Below, one piece after another: positions 17,258 to 27,800 of a stretch of DNA of 64,000 nucleotides. Location: positions 1-64,000 of the forward strand of contig JAJFUH010000135.1 of assembly GCA_021372535.1 (NCBI GenBank). The letters run 5' to 3'. This DNA is from a bacterium. Its GTDB lineage: Bacteria > Latescibacterota > Latescibacteria > Latescibacterales > Latescibacteraceae. The notes under the pieces are model-generated. The model searched no databases and had not been told where the DNA came from. It saw only the letters and a program-made list of their open reading frames with translations. A program made the translations under genes and the position numbers. The first letter of the stretch is position 1. Each line of letters opens with the position of its first letter.

Positions 17258-18037
17258 TCACCGGGTAACAGTATCGATGACTATGCCCAGAATAACCGCC
17301 AGAAAGGCGGCCAGAGGGAAAACGACGGAATGTGAAATCTTCCGTTTGAACAACAGCATGCTCACTGAAAAAATAATCAATGTTCCCACAGAAAGAAAGC
17401 TCAACCGATAATCGTCCCATGTCAGAAACACGACGGCGAGAAATGCAAGAACAACACCGCCTATATTCGCCATGATTTTTGAAACATGGTCGAGACGATG
17501 ATTGGTAATTTCAATGACAGCCTTGGGGCCGAGTCTGTATCCGGTTGTAAGCCAGTGCCATTTCAGGAGCACAGTCGGGATATTGAAAACCGCCAGAAAA
17601 ACCGGGATGCCCCAGAGACCGAAATACATGACCGCCAGCAATCCCATAAGGAGACCGAACGGTCTGAGCGTTCTCCAGAAAAAACGGTCTCCGACAGCGC
17701 CTGTGGCCTGGCCGACCGATTGTTTGAAACGCGATATGTCTTCAACCGTTACACCGTCACCGAGGAGCAGACGCTCTTCCATATTGGCAACAGCTCCCAA
17801 AAGAAGCGTCACCATGAACGGATTACAGTTGAAGTGTTCCGAATGCCGGAAACGAAACGCGTTATGATGCAACTGGTCTTTGCACAGAATACGTCCGGCC
17901 GGATCTAAACAAAAAGCAAAGCCCATGTTCTGACGGTCTTTTATCGAAAACGAACCCTGAAAAAAGAAGCTTCTCAGGTATATATTTAAAAGTGTCAGAA
18001 AATTCAACCTTTTTGTAGAACGAGATACATTATCCAT
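17258..18037 (-). CDS. PTS mannose/fructose/sorbose-family EIID component
   Basis: 259 residues. The N-terminal LRSFFFQGSFSIKDRQNMGFAF stretch (LRSFF... about 22-26) and the VGQATGAVGDRFFWRTLRPF signature (GAVGDRFFW about 112-120) are typical of EIID membrane proteins. Several membrane segments follow in the C-terminal half. The start overlaps the end of the EIIC gene by 34 bp. EIID normally works with EIIC in the membrane and with soluble EIIA and EIIB, neither of which is encoded here. Confidence 0.9.
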   Translation of the reverse strand: MDNVSRSTKRLNFLTLLNIYLRSFFFQGSFSIKDRQNMGFAFCLDPAGRILCKDQLHHNAFRFRHSEHFNCNPFMVTLLLGAVANMEERLLLGDGVTVEDISRFKQSVGQATGAVGDRFFWRTLRPFGLLMGLLAVMYFGLWGIPVFLAVFNIPTVLLKWHWLTTGYRLGPKAVIEITNHRLDHVSKIMANIGGVVLAFLAVVFLTWDDYRLSFLSVGTLIIFSVSMLLFKRKISHSVVFPLAAFLAVILGIVIDTVTR

Positions 18038-18711
18038 AATATACCACAGACTGAACCGAGAATGAAATACCTCTTTATACCTTTAAACCAGAAAAAAATA
18101 ATTGCCGATGCGAATACAGCTCCCCAGATGAGAAAAGATGCCCGGACAAGGGCATCCACAGCTTTGGGGGGCAGGAAACGAATGGTTCCGAACACCGCCG
18201 CCCCGGACGGAATGAGAACAATGCCCATGAACATGCCCCGGATGAACGAGGAGCCGATCCCCCGAAAGTGGGTACAGGTAATCGAAGCCGGTTCCCCGTT
18301 TTCGAGCCGCTGACGGGTTGCGTCGTTCCGTATACCGTTCAGTTTCCGGACTCCCTGTGTCATGTGGAGCCCGATAAAACCGACAAGTATGCTGAACAGT
18401 ACCGCGGGAATAATTCCCGATTCGAGAATACGGGATTCCGGCCCTGAAATCCGCGATGCCCACAACAGCGAAGCGGACGATATGAATGCCGCCATATTCC
18501 CGTCTGTCAGGCGCGCCGCCCCAAGCGGCATATACCCGAGCCAGAAGAGCTGGAACAGAATACCCATCTTGAGACCGGCCTCGGGCATGCCGAAAATGAA
18601 ACCCGCGAGGGAACAGGAAACGACCGGTTCCGAAATGAGAAGCTGGGGGCCGCTCGTGGTATCCATGGCGACAATACCGGCGAAAAGAACCAGAATCGCG
18701 AATGTATCCAT
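18004..18711 (-). CDS. PTS mannose/fructose/sorbose-family EIIC component
   Basis: About 235 residues, a polytopic membrane protein. Visible features are the N-terminal 'GIVAMDTTSGPQLLISEPVV' type region, a loop FQLFWLGYMPLGAARLTDGN characteristic of EIIC, and four to six hydrophobic segments. A TTG at 18717 is in frame, but the ATG at 18711 is seven bases after GGGGA and two bases after the valS stop, so it is chosen. It is the first PTS gene after valS. With EIID it would form the sugar channel; the specificity is unknown. Confidence 0.87.
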   Translation of the reverse strand: MDTFAILVLFAGIVAMDTTSGPQLLISEPVVSCSLAGFIFGMPEAGLKMGILFQLFWLGYMPLGAARLTDGNMAAFISSASLLWASRISGPESRILESGIIPAVLFSILVGFIGLHMTQGVRKLNGIRNDATRQRLENGEPASITCTHFRGIGSSFIRGMFMGIVLIPSGAAVFGTIRFLPPKAVDALVRASFLIWGAVFASAIIFFWFKGIKRYFILGSVCGILWIMYLVLQKG

Positions 18712-18713
18712 GA

Positions 18714-21404
18714 TCAATCCCCGAGCGATGCCAGATTCACCTCGAGCTTTTTAAGCTCTTCGCGTGAATCCTCTAACTTGCGACGCTCCTGCTGGATAAC
18801 CTCTTGCGGAGCCTTGGAGAGAAATCCTTCGTTCCGGAGCTTGTTTTCGATGCTCCTGATGAATGTGCTGCGGCGATTGATTTCTTTTTCGAGCCTCGTG
18901 CGCTCGAACCCGATATCGATTAAACCCTCGAGAAGGACAAAAACCTCGTTTTTTTCCGAAATTCCCGCGGCGGATTTCGGAGGCCTGGCAGCGGTGCTGT
19001 CGAGGCGCAGGTTACCGACTTTCGCAAGATCGAGAATATACGCCCGGTTATCGAAAAACACTGATTTCAGGGTGTCGTCAGCCGGAGCAACGATCACATC
19101 GGCTTTCTGTCCGAGCGGCACGTTCATTTCGTTCCGTATCGTACGGATGACCGTGATCAGCGATTTGACCGATTCCATGTGTTCTTCCGCGCTCAGGTCG
19201 ATGAGAGTGTCCTCCGCTTCAGGCCACCGTGAAACCATGATACTCGGCGCTTTATCGACGCCAAGCGCATCAGTGAGACGCTGCCAGATTTCCTCGGTAA
19301 TGAACGGCATGACGGGATGGAGGAGCTGCATCGAACCCGCCAGTATCCGGGCGGCGCTGCCGAGAACATAAGCCTTGTCCTTTCCGCCCTGCGCCACGCG
19401 GGGTTTGATTATTTCGAGATACCAGTCACAGAAATCATGCCAGATAAAATCGTAGATCACATGGGCGGCATCGTTGAACCGGAAAGCATCGAGCGATTCG
19501 GTGATGGATTTTATGGTGTGGTTGTATTTCGACAGTATCCACCGGTCGGCAATTTCTGGCTCGACATCATCCACCGGCTCAATCGGGCCCTCTGCAAGCG
19601 TAAGAATCAGGCGCGCCGCGTTCCAGATTTTATTGGAGAAGTTACGGCCGATATCGAACGTATTGTGATCTTTCTGCTGTTTTTCTCCCTTACGGGTATA
19701 TGAGATATACACATCCTGACCCTGGGAGGTGATATTGATGATGCTGAAACGGAGCGCATCGGCGCCGTGAGTGTCGATAACCTCGAGCGGGTCGACTCCG
19801 TTTCCGAGCGATTTTGACATTTTGCGGCCGAGGTCGTCCCGCACGGTGCCGTGAAGGTAGACCTGTGAAAACGGAATGTCGCCCATGAATTCAAGCCCGG
19901 CCATGATCATACGCGCCACCCAGAAAAAGATGATCTCCGGCGCCGTGGAAAGCGTACTCGTCGGATAAAACGCCCTCAGCTCCGGTGTATTCTCCGGCCA
20001 GCCGAATGTCGAGAACGGCCACAGCCATGAGCTGAACCACGTATCGAGCACATCCGGGTCGCGGATGATATCGGTCCCGCCGCATGCGGTGCATACCTTT
20101 ACGGGCTCACGGGAAACCATCACATGGTCGCACGAGCCGCAGTAATAAACCGGTATCCTGTGCCCCCACCAGAGCTGACGGGAGATGCACCAGTCGCGGA
20201 TATTCTCCATCCAGTTGAGGTAGACCTTGGTCCAGCGGTCGGGGTGAAACGTTACCCTTCCGTCCTTCACCACCTCGATGGCAGGGCGGGCGAGCTCCTT
20301 CATCCGCACGAACCACTGAGTCGAAAGGTACGGCTCGGTAATCGTGTGGCATCGGTAGCAGTGGCCCACGGAATGGGTGTGATTTTCGATTTTCACGAGA
20401 AGTCCGCGCTCGCGGAGGTCGGCGATCACTTTTTCGCGAGCCTGCTCGCGGGGCAGGCCGTCGTAGTCCGCGCCGGCCATGCCGTTCATGGTGCCGTCCC
20501 CGTTCATGACCACAATCGGCTCGAGCTTATGCCGGAGCCCGATCTCGAAATCGTTGGGATCATGCGCGGGCGTGACTTTCACCGCGCCGGTGCCGAACCC
20601 GGGATCGACAAAATCATCGGCTATTACCGGTATTTCGCGTTCGACAAGGGGGAGTATGAGGGTTTTCCCAATCAAGCCGAGGTAGCGTTCATCGGTGGGG
20701 TTCACCGCAACCGCAACATCGCCGAGCATGGTTTCGGGTCTCGTTGTTGCAACTGTTATTCCGCCGGAATCACCCTTCAGGGGATACCGTATATACCAGA
20801 GATGACTTTGGAGCTCCTCGTGTTCCGCTTCCTCGTCCGAAAGCGCGGTATGGCAGCGCGGACACCAGTTGATGATGTATTTGCCGCGGTAGACGAGTCC
20901 TTTTTCATAGAGCCGTACGAATACCTCGGTGACCGCTTTCGACAGGCCCTCGTCCATGGTGAAACGTTCACGGTCCCAGTCGCAGGAGCATCCGAGGTAT
21001 TTGAGCTGTTCGATAATGGTGCCGCCGGTTTCCTCCCTGAATTTCCACATTTCCTCGATAAAAGCTTCCCGCCCGAGATCGTGGCGGGTTTTCCCCCGCT
21101 CGGCAAGGAGTTTCCGCTCGACAACGTTCTGAGTGGCTATTCCGGCGTGGTCTGTGCCCGGCATCCATTCCGTCACATACCCCTGCATCCGCTTGAAACG
21201 GGTGAGAATATCCTGAATGGTATTGTTGAGGGCATGACCGACGTGGAGAACAGCGGTTACGTTCGGAGGGGGAATAACCAGTGAATACGAGGCTTTACCC
21301 TCATTTGGCTCGGCATGACTGAAATGGTTTTTTTCCCAGAACTCCTTCCACTGCGCTTCGACGGCCTTATGATCGTACATCTTGTCCATATTGGAATTGT
21401 CCAC
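18714..21404 (-). CDS. valS: Valyl-tRNA synthetase
   Basis: 896 residues, the usual bacterial size. It charges tRNA-Val, and a tRNA-Val gene is present in the same window. The HIGH-type motif is HVGH (54-57) after PPPNVTAVL. The editing (CP1) domain includes ATTRPETMLGDVAVAVNP. The KMSKS loop is intact in GRKMSKSLGN, followed by an anticodon-binding domain and a C-terminal coiled-coil tail (last ~65 residues). The start codon is GTG with CAGGAG six bases upstream. It is the first gene of the long leftward unit, behind the promoter at 21468-21496. Confidence 0.98.
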   Translation of the reverse strand: MDNSNMDKMYDHKAVEAQWKEFWEKNHFSHAEPNEGKASYSLVIPPPNVTAVLHVGHALNNTIQDILTRFKRMQGYVTEWMPGTDHAGIATQNVVERKLLAERGKTRHDLGREAFIEEMWKFREETGGTIIEQLKYLGCSCDWDRERFTMDEGLSKAVTEVFVRLYEKGLVYRGKYIINWCPRCHTALSDEEAEHEELQSHLWYIRYPLKGDSGGITVATTRPETMLGDVAVAVNPTDERYLGLIGKTLILPLVEREIPVIADDFVDPGFGTGAVKVTPAHDPNDFEIGLRHKLEPIVVMNGDGTMNGMAGADYDGLPREQAREKVIADLRERGLLVKIENHTHSVGHCYRCHTITEPYLSTQWFVRMKELARPAIEVVKDGRVTFHPDRWTKVYLNWMENIRDWCISRQLWWGHRIPVYYCGSCDHVMVSREPVKVCTACGGTDIIRDPDVLDTWFSSWLWPFSTFGWPENTPELRAFYPTSTLSTAPEIIFFWVARMIMAGLEFMGDIPFSQVYLHGTVRDDLGRKMSKSLGNGVDPLEVIDTHGADALRFSIINITSQGQDVYISYTRKGEKQQKDHNTFDIGRNFSNKIWNAARLILTLAEGPIEPVDDVEPEIADRWILSKYNHTIKSITESLDAFRFNDAAHVIYDFIWHDFCDWYLEIIKPRVAQGGKDKAYVLGSAARILAGSMQLLHPVMPFITEEIWQRLTDALGVDKAPSIMVSRWPEAEDTLIDLSAEEHMESVKSLITVIRTIRNEMNVPLGQKADVIVAPADDTLKSVFFDNRAYILDLAKVGNLRLDSTAARPPKSAAGISEKNEVFVLLEGLIDIGFERTRLEKEINRRSTFIRSIENKLRNEGFLSKAPQEVIQQERRKLEDSREELKKLEVNLASLGD

Positions 21405-21467
21405 GCGATACTCCTGTTGTATACCGGCTGATTTTCGGGCTATGTCTGTTTATTTCAAAGGTATGAA

Positions 21468-21496
21468 AATATAACAATCAGCCATCGTAAAGTCAA
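21468..21496 (-). promoter_or_regulatory. Sigma-70-type promoter of the valS-PTS-metK-ahcY unit
   Basis: On the minus strand TTGACT (21491-21496), a 17-bp spacer, then TATATT (21468-21473). The predicted start is about 55 bases before the valS start codon. Confidence 0.75.
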
Positions 21497-21598
21497 TGAC
21501 ATTGGGGTATTCGTTCAACGGCGATCTGAGAAACGGAGGAACACTCATGTCCGTGAAATACATGATGATATCGCCTGTACTTCATGAAATTGAGCAGA

Positions 21599-23311
21599 TC
21601 ATTGACGGGGAGTTCCGCAAAAACTTTCCTGAAGCTCCTGGATTTTTGTCTCGCCGGTACAGGCTTTCGGGTGGAACTGGCAGTACGTTCGGTACCCGCC
21701 GGAAATGTTGGCAGCCCTGAATCCGTGGTGTTTCAGAATACAGCCTGCCACATGCGACCGGACTCCCGTCGCGCAGTAAATGAGGATTTCACGGTCGCGG
21801 TACGGTTCGAGCTCATCGAGGCGGTTCCGTATCGCATCGACCGGAATATTGACCGCACCCGGTGCATGACCGCCGTTGTATTCCATGGAAGTCCGTGTGT
21901 CGAGGAGAATAAAATCGTCCGGGTTTCGTTCGTCCAGTTGATCCCAGTGTGTCAGGGGCATCACGCCATCTTCGTCATTAACCGCCACATATCCCGCAAA
22001 ATTCACGGGGTCTTTCGATGATCCGAACGGTGGCGCATAGCAGAGTTCCGCCTCGGAAAGATCGCGTATGGTCATTTTTGCCTGAATCGCCATGGAAATC
22101 ACATCGATCCGTTTGTCGATACCATCCGGGCCTATGCACTGGGCGCCGAGCACCACACCGGTATTTTTGTTATAGAGCACCTTGAGGGTCATCTGGTATG
22201 CACCGGGATAATAACCGGCATGGTTCGCGGGGTGGACATACACTTTTCCGTATGGCTGAGCGAGAGACCGGAGTGTTTTTTCGTTGAGACCGGTGCAGGC
22301 CGCGGTAATGCCGAATACACGGCATATTGAGCTTCCCTGAACGCCACGGAAGCGGGTGTCGATACCGAAAATAGTATTCACTGCCACACGGGCTTCCTTT
22401 GCGGCGGGTCCCGCGAGGGGAATGAGCGTCGAAGAGCCGTCCGCAAAGCGGAAAACCTGAACCGCATCACCCACTGCGTAAATATCGGGGTCGGATGTTT
22501 TCATGCGGTCGTCAACGACGATCGAGCCTCTTATCCCCATCCTCAGGCCGCTTTTCCCGGCGAGCTCGCCCTCGGGAACGACCCCTGTGGCGAGAAGGAC
22601 GAAGTCCACATCGATCGTTCTGCCGCTCTGAAGAGCAACGCGCACTCCACCGCCGGTATCTTCGAATGCATTCACCCGCTCGTTGAGCCAGACCGCAATA
22701 TTGTTGTTTTCAAGCTCGTTGCGGATGAGCGCCGCCATTTCGTGGTCGAACGGAGGCATGACCTGGTCGAGCATCTCGATCACCGCGACTTCGAGCCCGC
22801 GGCGCTTGAGATTTTCCACCATTTCGAGGCCGATGAATCCGCCGCCTATCACGAGGGCTTTTCGGGCGTTTTTTTTCTCGATCGCCTCGATAATCCTGTC
22901 CATATCCGGAATCGTACGGAGCGACAGAATCTGCGGCGAGTCGATACCCGGAATCGGTGGGCGGGCGGGTTCTGCGCCTGTGGATATGATGAGTTTGTCA
23001 TATGACTCCTCATAGGCTCCGCCGTCGGGGCCGGTCACCGATACTGTCTTCCTTTCACGGTTGATCGATGTTACAAGGCTTTTAAGCCGGACATCGATAC
23101 GAAAACGCTGCCTGAACAGCTGGGGTGTGGCGACAAGGAGCATCGACCGGTTTTTGATCTCGCCGCCGACACAGTAAGGCAGGCCGCAGTTCGCAAAGGA
23201 AATGTATTCTCCGCGCTCGAACAGTATAATTTCCGCATCCTCGGAGAGACGTCGCGCCCGTGCTGCCGAAGCCGCGCCTCCGGCAACACCTCCTATAATT
23301 ACCAGTTTCAT
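21599..23311 (-). CDS. CoA-disulfide reductase/NADH oxidase-type flavoprotein fused to a rhodanese domain
   Basis: 570 residues from the ATG at 23311 (MKLVIIGG), which has AAAGGG seven bases upstream; the upstream in-frame TTG is less likely. The FAD-binding GGVAGG motif lies at 7-12, and redox-active C42 lies in SFANCGLPY, the single-Cys signature of CoA-disulfide reductases and NADH oxidases. An NAD-binding GGGFIGLEM lies at about 155. The last ~110 residues form a rhodanese domain with catalytic Cys in IYCATGVRSH. Such CoADR-RHD fusions reduce CoA disulfide, polysulfide or persulfides using NAD(P)H. The gene stands alone, 194 bp upstream of valS on the same strand. Confidence 0.93.
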   Translation of the reverse strand: MKLVIIGGVAGGAASAARARRLSEDAEIILFERGEYISFANCGLPYCVGGEIKNRSMLLVATPQLFRQRFRIDVRLKSLVTSINRERKTVSVTGPDGGAYEESYDKLIISTGAEPARPPIPGIDSPQILSLRTIPDMDRIIEAIEKKNARKALVIGGGFIGLEMVENLKRRGLEVAVIEMLDQVMPPFDHEMAALIRNELENNNIAVWLNERVNAFEDTGGGVRVALQSGRTIDVDFVLLATGVVPEGELAGKSGLRMGIRGSIVVDDRMKTSDPDIYAVGDAVQVFRFADGSSTLIPLAGPAAKEARVAVNTIFGIDTRFRGVQGSSICRVFGITAACTGLNEKTLRSLAQPYGKVYVHPANHAGYYPGAYQMTLKVLYNKNTGVVLGAQCIGPDGIDKRIDVISMAIQAKMTIRDLSEAELCYAPPFGSSKDPVNFAGYVAVNDEDGVMPLTHWDQLDERNPDDFILLDTRTSMEYNGGHAPGAVNIPVDAIRNRLDELEPYRDREILIYCATGVRSHVAGCILKHHGFRAANISGGYRTYCQFHPKACTGETKIQELQESFCGTPRQ

Positions 23312-23390
23312 CGGATACCCTTTCAACAGTGTGCTTTTTTATGATAACGATGTTTAAATATATGAAAGAACTGTCCGGTTAATTTTAAAA

Positions 23391-23515
23391 AGCCCCCTTT
23401 CTGTCACTTCGTGACATCCTTCCCCCGAGGGGGCAGGACATAACTGCAAACGCCATAATATGTTGCCCCCTGCGGGGGAAACATGCGCGTAAGCGCCGAA
23501 GGAGGCTGTTGTAAA
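23391..23515. repeat. Multi-hairpin intergenic repeat
   Basis: Successive perfect short palindromes: TGTCAC-TTC-GTGACA (23402-23416), CCCCC-GA-GGGGG (23422-23433), TGTTG-CCCCC-TGC-GGGGG-AAACA (from 23461) and GCGC-GTAA-GCGC. It is G+C-rich within an AT-rich spacer and resembles the structured intergenic repeats seen in many environmental genomes. There is no coding potential. Confidence 0.7.
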
Positions 23516-23911
23516 GAATAAGAGACAGTGTATCGAAAATTGTGGAGATTCATTTAAAAACCATAGCGTTTTCAATACATTATGACGTTTGATATGAAAT
23601 TTAACCGTCACTACTGATATGAAATCGTTCTTAATATTAAACGTTTATTCTCTGAAAAAACACAAATAAGATAATGAAAAATATATCATATTACAACAAT
23701 AATTATATAAATAATATTATATATCATGTTTTATTCCTATTTCTTCCCTTTCTTTTAAAAAAAGCATATTTCCCGGACTCTCATTTGGATAACCGGGGAA
23801 AGGGATTTCGCAGCGAGTCACGGAGAACACGGAGAAAACCTCATAGTATACCGGATAATGAAAATCGGGAGAGTATATAAGGATAAGAGTATCTCAAAAG
23901 GAGTTTTTAGG
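23516..23911. other. AT-rich intergenic spacer
   Basis: No gene is supported. It contains a degenerate 'TCACGGAGAACACGGAG' motif (about 23818-23834); the reverse complement of a very similar motif occurs at about 48197-48217. A 68-codon frame at 23674 has no ribosome binding site. Confidence 0.5.
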
Positions 23912-23998
23912 TTGTCTGAACAGTATTTTACTCTTGCATTATCACCGATATTGACACTTATTGTTACGGTGCCGGATGAAACGGTGCGCGAAAAGTAA
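23912..23998 (+). CDS. Possible 28-residue microprotein or leader peptide
   Basis: A TTG start lies eight bases after a strong AAAAGGAG (23896-23903), the best ribosome binding site in this spacer. The frame runs 28 codons to TAA and encodes a hydrophobic middle (TLALSPILTLIVTV) with an acidic/basic tail. It ends 46 bp before the GDSL lipoprotein gene, so it could be a leader for it. Nothing is recognised in the peptide, and the call rests only on the binding site and position. Confidence 0.3.
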   Translation: MSEQYFTLALSPILTLIVTVPDETVREK

Positions 23999-24044
23999 AA
24001 AAACTACATATATATTGAGTAGAAAAGAGGGTACGGCGAAGCAT

Positions 24045-24737
24045 ATGAAATCAACAGGTGTGACGTATTATATTGTATGTATTGTTGCCGGAGTATTGCT
24101 TCTTTTTGGGGGATGCGGAAGGAAATCGGTAAAAAAAGTGGAGCCGCTCAGGATAGTATTTTTCGGTGACAGCGTGACATACGGTTACGGGGTGAATGAT
24201 AAAACGGAATCGTTCTTTGCCCGAATAAACAGCGTCATGAAAAAGGGTGTCTATGTCAATGTCGAACCTTTTAATGCAGGTGTCAACGGCGATGATACCT
24301 TTGAGGCGATTACGCGGATAGATTCGGTGAAAGCCCTCGATCCCGATATTGTGATTATTGCGTTCGGATTGAATGACTGTCAGGTTTCAAGAATCACTCC
24401 CGGTCAGTTCAGAGATAATCTCATCCGGATTTGCGATTCGTTTCCTCCGGAAACACGGATTGTCCTGGCGACATCCAACTCGTTCATGGAAACAGGACAG
24501 CCTCTGTGGAAAGAACTCAACAGCACGCTCGACATATATATGGATGAGATCCGGTCGATAGCCCGCGAACGAGGATATATACTCATCGATGTCCATGCAG
24601 CATGGAAAGAGTATCTTCGCCATGATTCAAGGAATACCGAGACGATGTATGTCGATCCGACCCATCCTTCCGCAAAAGGGCACCGGTTGATATATGAAAC
24701 TTACATGAACGGGCTCAGGAAGCTGTTTGTCCGGTAA
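24045..24737 (+). CDS. SGNH/GDSL-family lipoprotein esterase
   Basis: 230 residues from the ATG at 24045, chosen because it places a lipoprotein signal peptide at the front (lipobox-like FGGC, Cys 24); the open frame extends further upstream without a sensible N-terminus. Catalytic blocks are intact: block I GDS with nucleophile S43 (FFGDSVTYGYG), block III GLND, and block V DPTHPSAKGH with the Asp-His pair near residue 210. The family hydrolyses acyl or acetyl esters of lipids and carbohydrates. With the next gene (GH42-like, secreted) it could take part in polysaccharide breakdown, but that is inferred from proximity only. Confidence 0.88.
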   Translation: MKSTGVTYYIVCIVAGVLLLFGGCGRKSVKKVEPLRIVFFGDSVTYGYGVNDKTESFFARINSVMKKGVYVNVEPFNAGVNGDDTFEAITRIDSVKALDPDIVIIAFGLNDCQVSRITPGQFRDNLIRICDSFPPETRIVLATSNSFMETGQPLWKELNSTLDIYMDEIRSIARERGYILIDVHAAWKEYLRHDSRNTETMYVDPTHPSAKGHRLIYETYMNGLRKLFVR

Positions 24738-24839
24738 GGAGTGTTTTTCCGCAGTGCAGGTATTTTTACGGTGAGCCAGTGATTTGATTTTTTATAAATC
24801 CGCAATATTTCTGTAGAGTTATTTATCCACCGGATTGAA

Positions 24840-27800
24840 ATGATGATGAAGAAGTTTTACCTCGTTTTTATATTCCTCGTAAGCATCATACACACATCCG
24901 CTGCCGACTTTCTTGACGATGCATGTACTCCCTTCATACGAGTCGATCCCACTGTTGCCCTCGACAAATACCCCGTTGCGATTCCCCTCAAGGGAGGTCC
25001 GCTGCGGGTATTGTTCATCGGTCAGCGCGATACTGTGGGAAGATTGAGCGTCAGTGTGGCAGCCCGGCTTGACTGTCGTTTTGAGGCTGTGCTGACCGAA
25101 AACCGTAAGAAGCTCGGAATTCCCGCGAACGAAATGAATTCAAAGTCCCCCGTTCTCTCTCAGGAGGCTGTTGAAAAGCGAGCCGGACAGCTTTTCCGCG
25201 AGGAATGGGATGTCATCTGGCTCGATTTCGAGTTCGGCGCTTTACCGGAGGGATTTCGTCTTACGCTTATCGATCGCTTGGAAAAGGGAACAGGTCTCGT
25301 ATATGTGGGTGAATCCCGGGAAATCGAAAAAATCGGTGCATCGGGAAAACTCGATGACGCACGGCTGAAAGCTGTCTCTTTCGGGAAAAACAGGCCGGAA
25401 TGTATCGGAATGAGGAAACAGGGAATCGTGACCGTATTACCTCCTCTCGACCGTAACGGCAGTTTCAGAGACAGGGGAGATTTCCTCACCCTTGCAATCA
25501 ACACGATCATGTTTGCTTCAGGCCGTGACAATGGTCTCATGATCACAAAGATTCCGGACCCCGGAAAGACCATCGAGCAGGAATCCGTAGCGATCATGAA
25601 TTACCGGATATACTTCTTCAACAGCGGCGAAACGAAGCCGATGAGAATTATCGGACGATACCGGGATGAGACGGGCGAACAGATAGAAGAAACGAATACC
25701 GTATACAAGGTCGAAAACGGGAGAAGTTATGTTATCGTTGAATATCCTTTTCTTCCCGTAGGCTCTTATTCACTCGATATTTCGGTTTCCGACGACGATG
25801 GCGTTGTCGCACTGGGCGGGACATCAATTTCTGTCACCGGGCAGAAGTACATCACTGACCTTGAATTCTGGGAAATGTCCGCACCCGAGGGTGGACTGAT
25901 AATCGGTAAACTCAAGGTTTCGACGAAGTTCACCGACGCGATGAGTGTCAGGTTCGATCTTCTTGACTGCAGAAGACGTCTGATCGGCAGAAATGAGCCG
26001 GTACCCGATCTCAACCTGAAAAATGTCGATTTTGTGTTTAAGGTCGGACACATCAATGAGCGGATCATGTATGTCAGGGCATATCTGGTCCACAGCAATA
26101 AAACCGTCCAGATGGTCGAAAAACCGGTTTATATCAGCCGTCTCCACGATCCGCGGAGATTTTCACTTGTGGTCTGTGATAACCGGGCTTCGGAATCCAC
26201 GAGCGTTGAACGTTATACGGTACTCCGCGATGCTGGTGTCACCATGCTGGACATCGATATGACCGCTCTTCATGATATGGACAGCATATTCAGGGCCGCC
26301 TCTCATGCCGCATCGGGCGGAATGGGGATTATTCCGCGGATTACACGGATCGCAAGTTCCTCATCCGGCCCTGTCATGGAGCCGGTGATGACGACGGTGG
26401 ATTTTTATGAGACCCTGGAAAAAAGAATCAGGGCGGTGGCTGACACATTACGTCATTTTTCCCCGCCTGCCTACTCGATCGGACGCGACAACATGCTTAC
26501 CGGTTACGATGTCGATGTGAGTTTTTCGCAAACCGACAGTGAATCGTTCCGTAATTATCTGCAAAACAGATACACATCGGTCGAGAATGTAAACAAAGCA
26601 TGGGGGAGTGCTTATCCGTCATTTACCGACATTCAGCCCGTACCCTTCGCGCAGGCCCGGAAAACAGGCGAATACGCAGTATGGCTCGACACGAGGCTTC
26701 ACATGGAAGATGTATTCACGCAGGCTCATAACGGGGCGTTTGAAGCCTTTAACAGCGCGGAAAACGGCATGAAAGTCGGCATCGAGGGGTTCGGTAACTC
26801 ATGGAGTCCGTTCAGAGGGTACAACCTTTTTGATCTGACCGGTTTTTTGACGCTGGCTGTTTCCGGGCAGGAAACAGGAGCCGGATATCCCGGTGACGTA
26901 AGTGTTTCCGCCGCGCTTGAATCCTTTATTCAGCGCGATTCGATGACCGGTCTTTTAGCTGGCGGCGAGATGTATCCTCTGGGCAGCGAGGAACTGCTTC
27001 GCGCTGCGCCCTGGCAGAGTCTGTTCCTCGGCATGAACAGTGTATGGTGGAACTCGGCATTCGGCGGTATCGATGCGGCGCTTACCCCTCAGTATACACT
27101 GTCGCCGGCGTTTTCGGTGCTTGCCGGAGAAGCCCGTGAAATCATGAGTGGTATCGATCTCCTCCTGTACGGAAGCACCCGGCTTGTCGATACGGTCGGT
27201 ATCCTCTACAGTCCCCTTTCCAGGATGGCGGCATATACTTCGGCGCAACAGGTTTCCAGTGAAGGCTCGTTAACGGATGGGAAAGGGATTACCGGCTCAT
27301 CCACCGATACTGTCCCGTCGGTATCGAAGTCCGTACGGTCGTTTTATCTAGCATGTCAGGACGCGGGTTTTACCCCGATGTTTATTTCCGAAGATCAGTT
27401 GACCGAGGAATGGCTTGCGGAAGAGAAATTCGATATCCTCATCCTGCCGTATAACCAATCGATGGGGGATGAGACTGCGCAGGTCCTCAGAAAATTTGTT
27501 CTTAATGGCGGTACCCTGATAGCCGACATGCGGCCGGGGGTGATGAACGATCATCTCTTCATGCGCGAAAAAGGCGCGCTTGATGATGTGTTCGGCGTTG
27601 CGCAGGGCACTGACAGGACAGTTTCGCTGGCTCCGGGAACATTCGAGCCCCTGCAGGTCGATGGCGGGTTTCTGCCGGAACATACGTTCGAAAACTGTCT
27701 GAGCGACCCCACAATCAGGGCTCTTGAGGGTGTTCATGTCTTGGCCCGTTCCGGGAAAACTCCGGCTGTTATTGTCAACAGATATGGAAACGGAAACGGT

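Noticed and set aside
20124-21284. 386-codon frame antisense to valS
   Set aside because: Antisense shadow of valS with no recognisable protein features.
21496-21720. Plus-strand frame with a good GGAGG-ATG near 21535-21549
   Set aside because: The protein has no recognisable character and runs antisense into the rhodanese domain gene; the site alone is not enough.
23674-23880. 68-codon frame in the AT-rich spacer
   Set aside because: No ribosome binding site and low-complexity composition.
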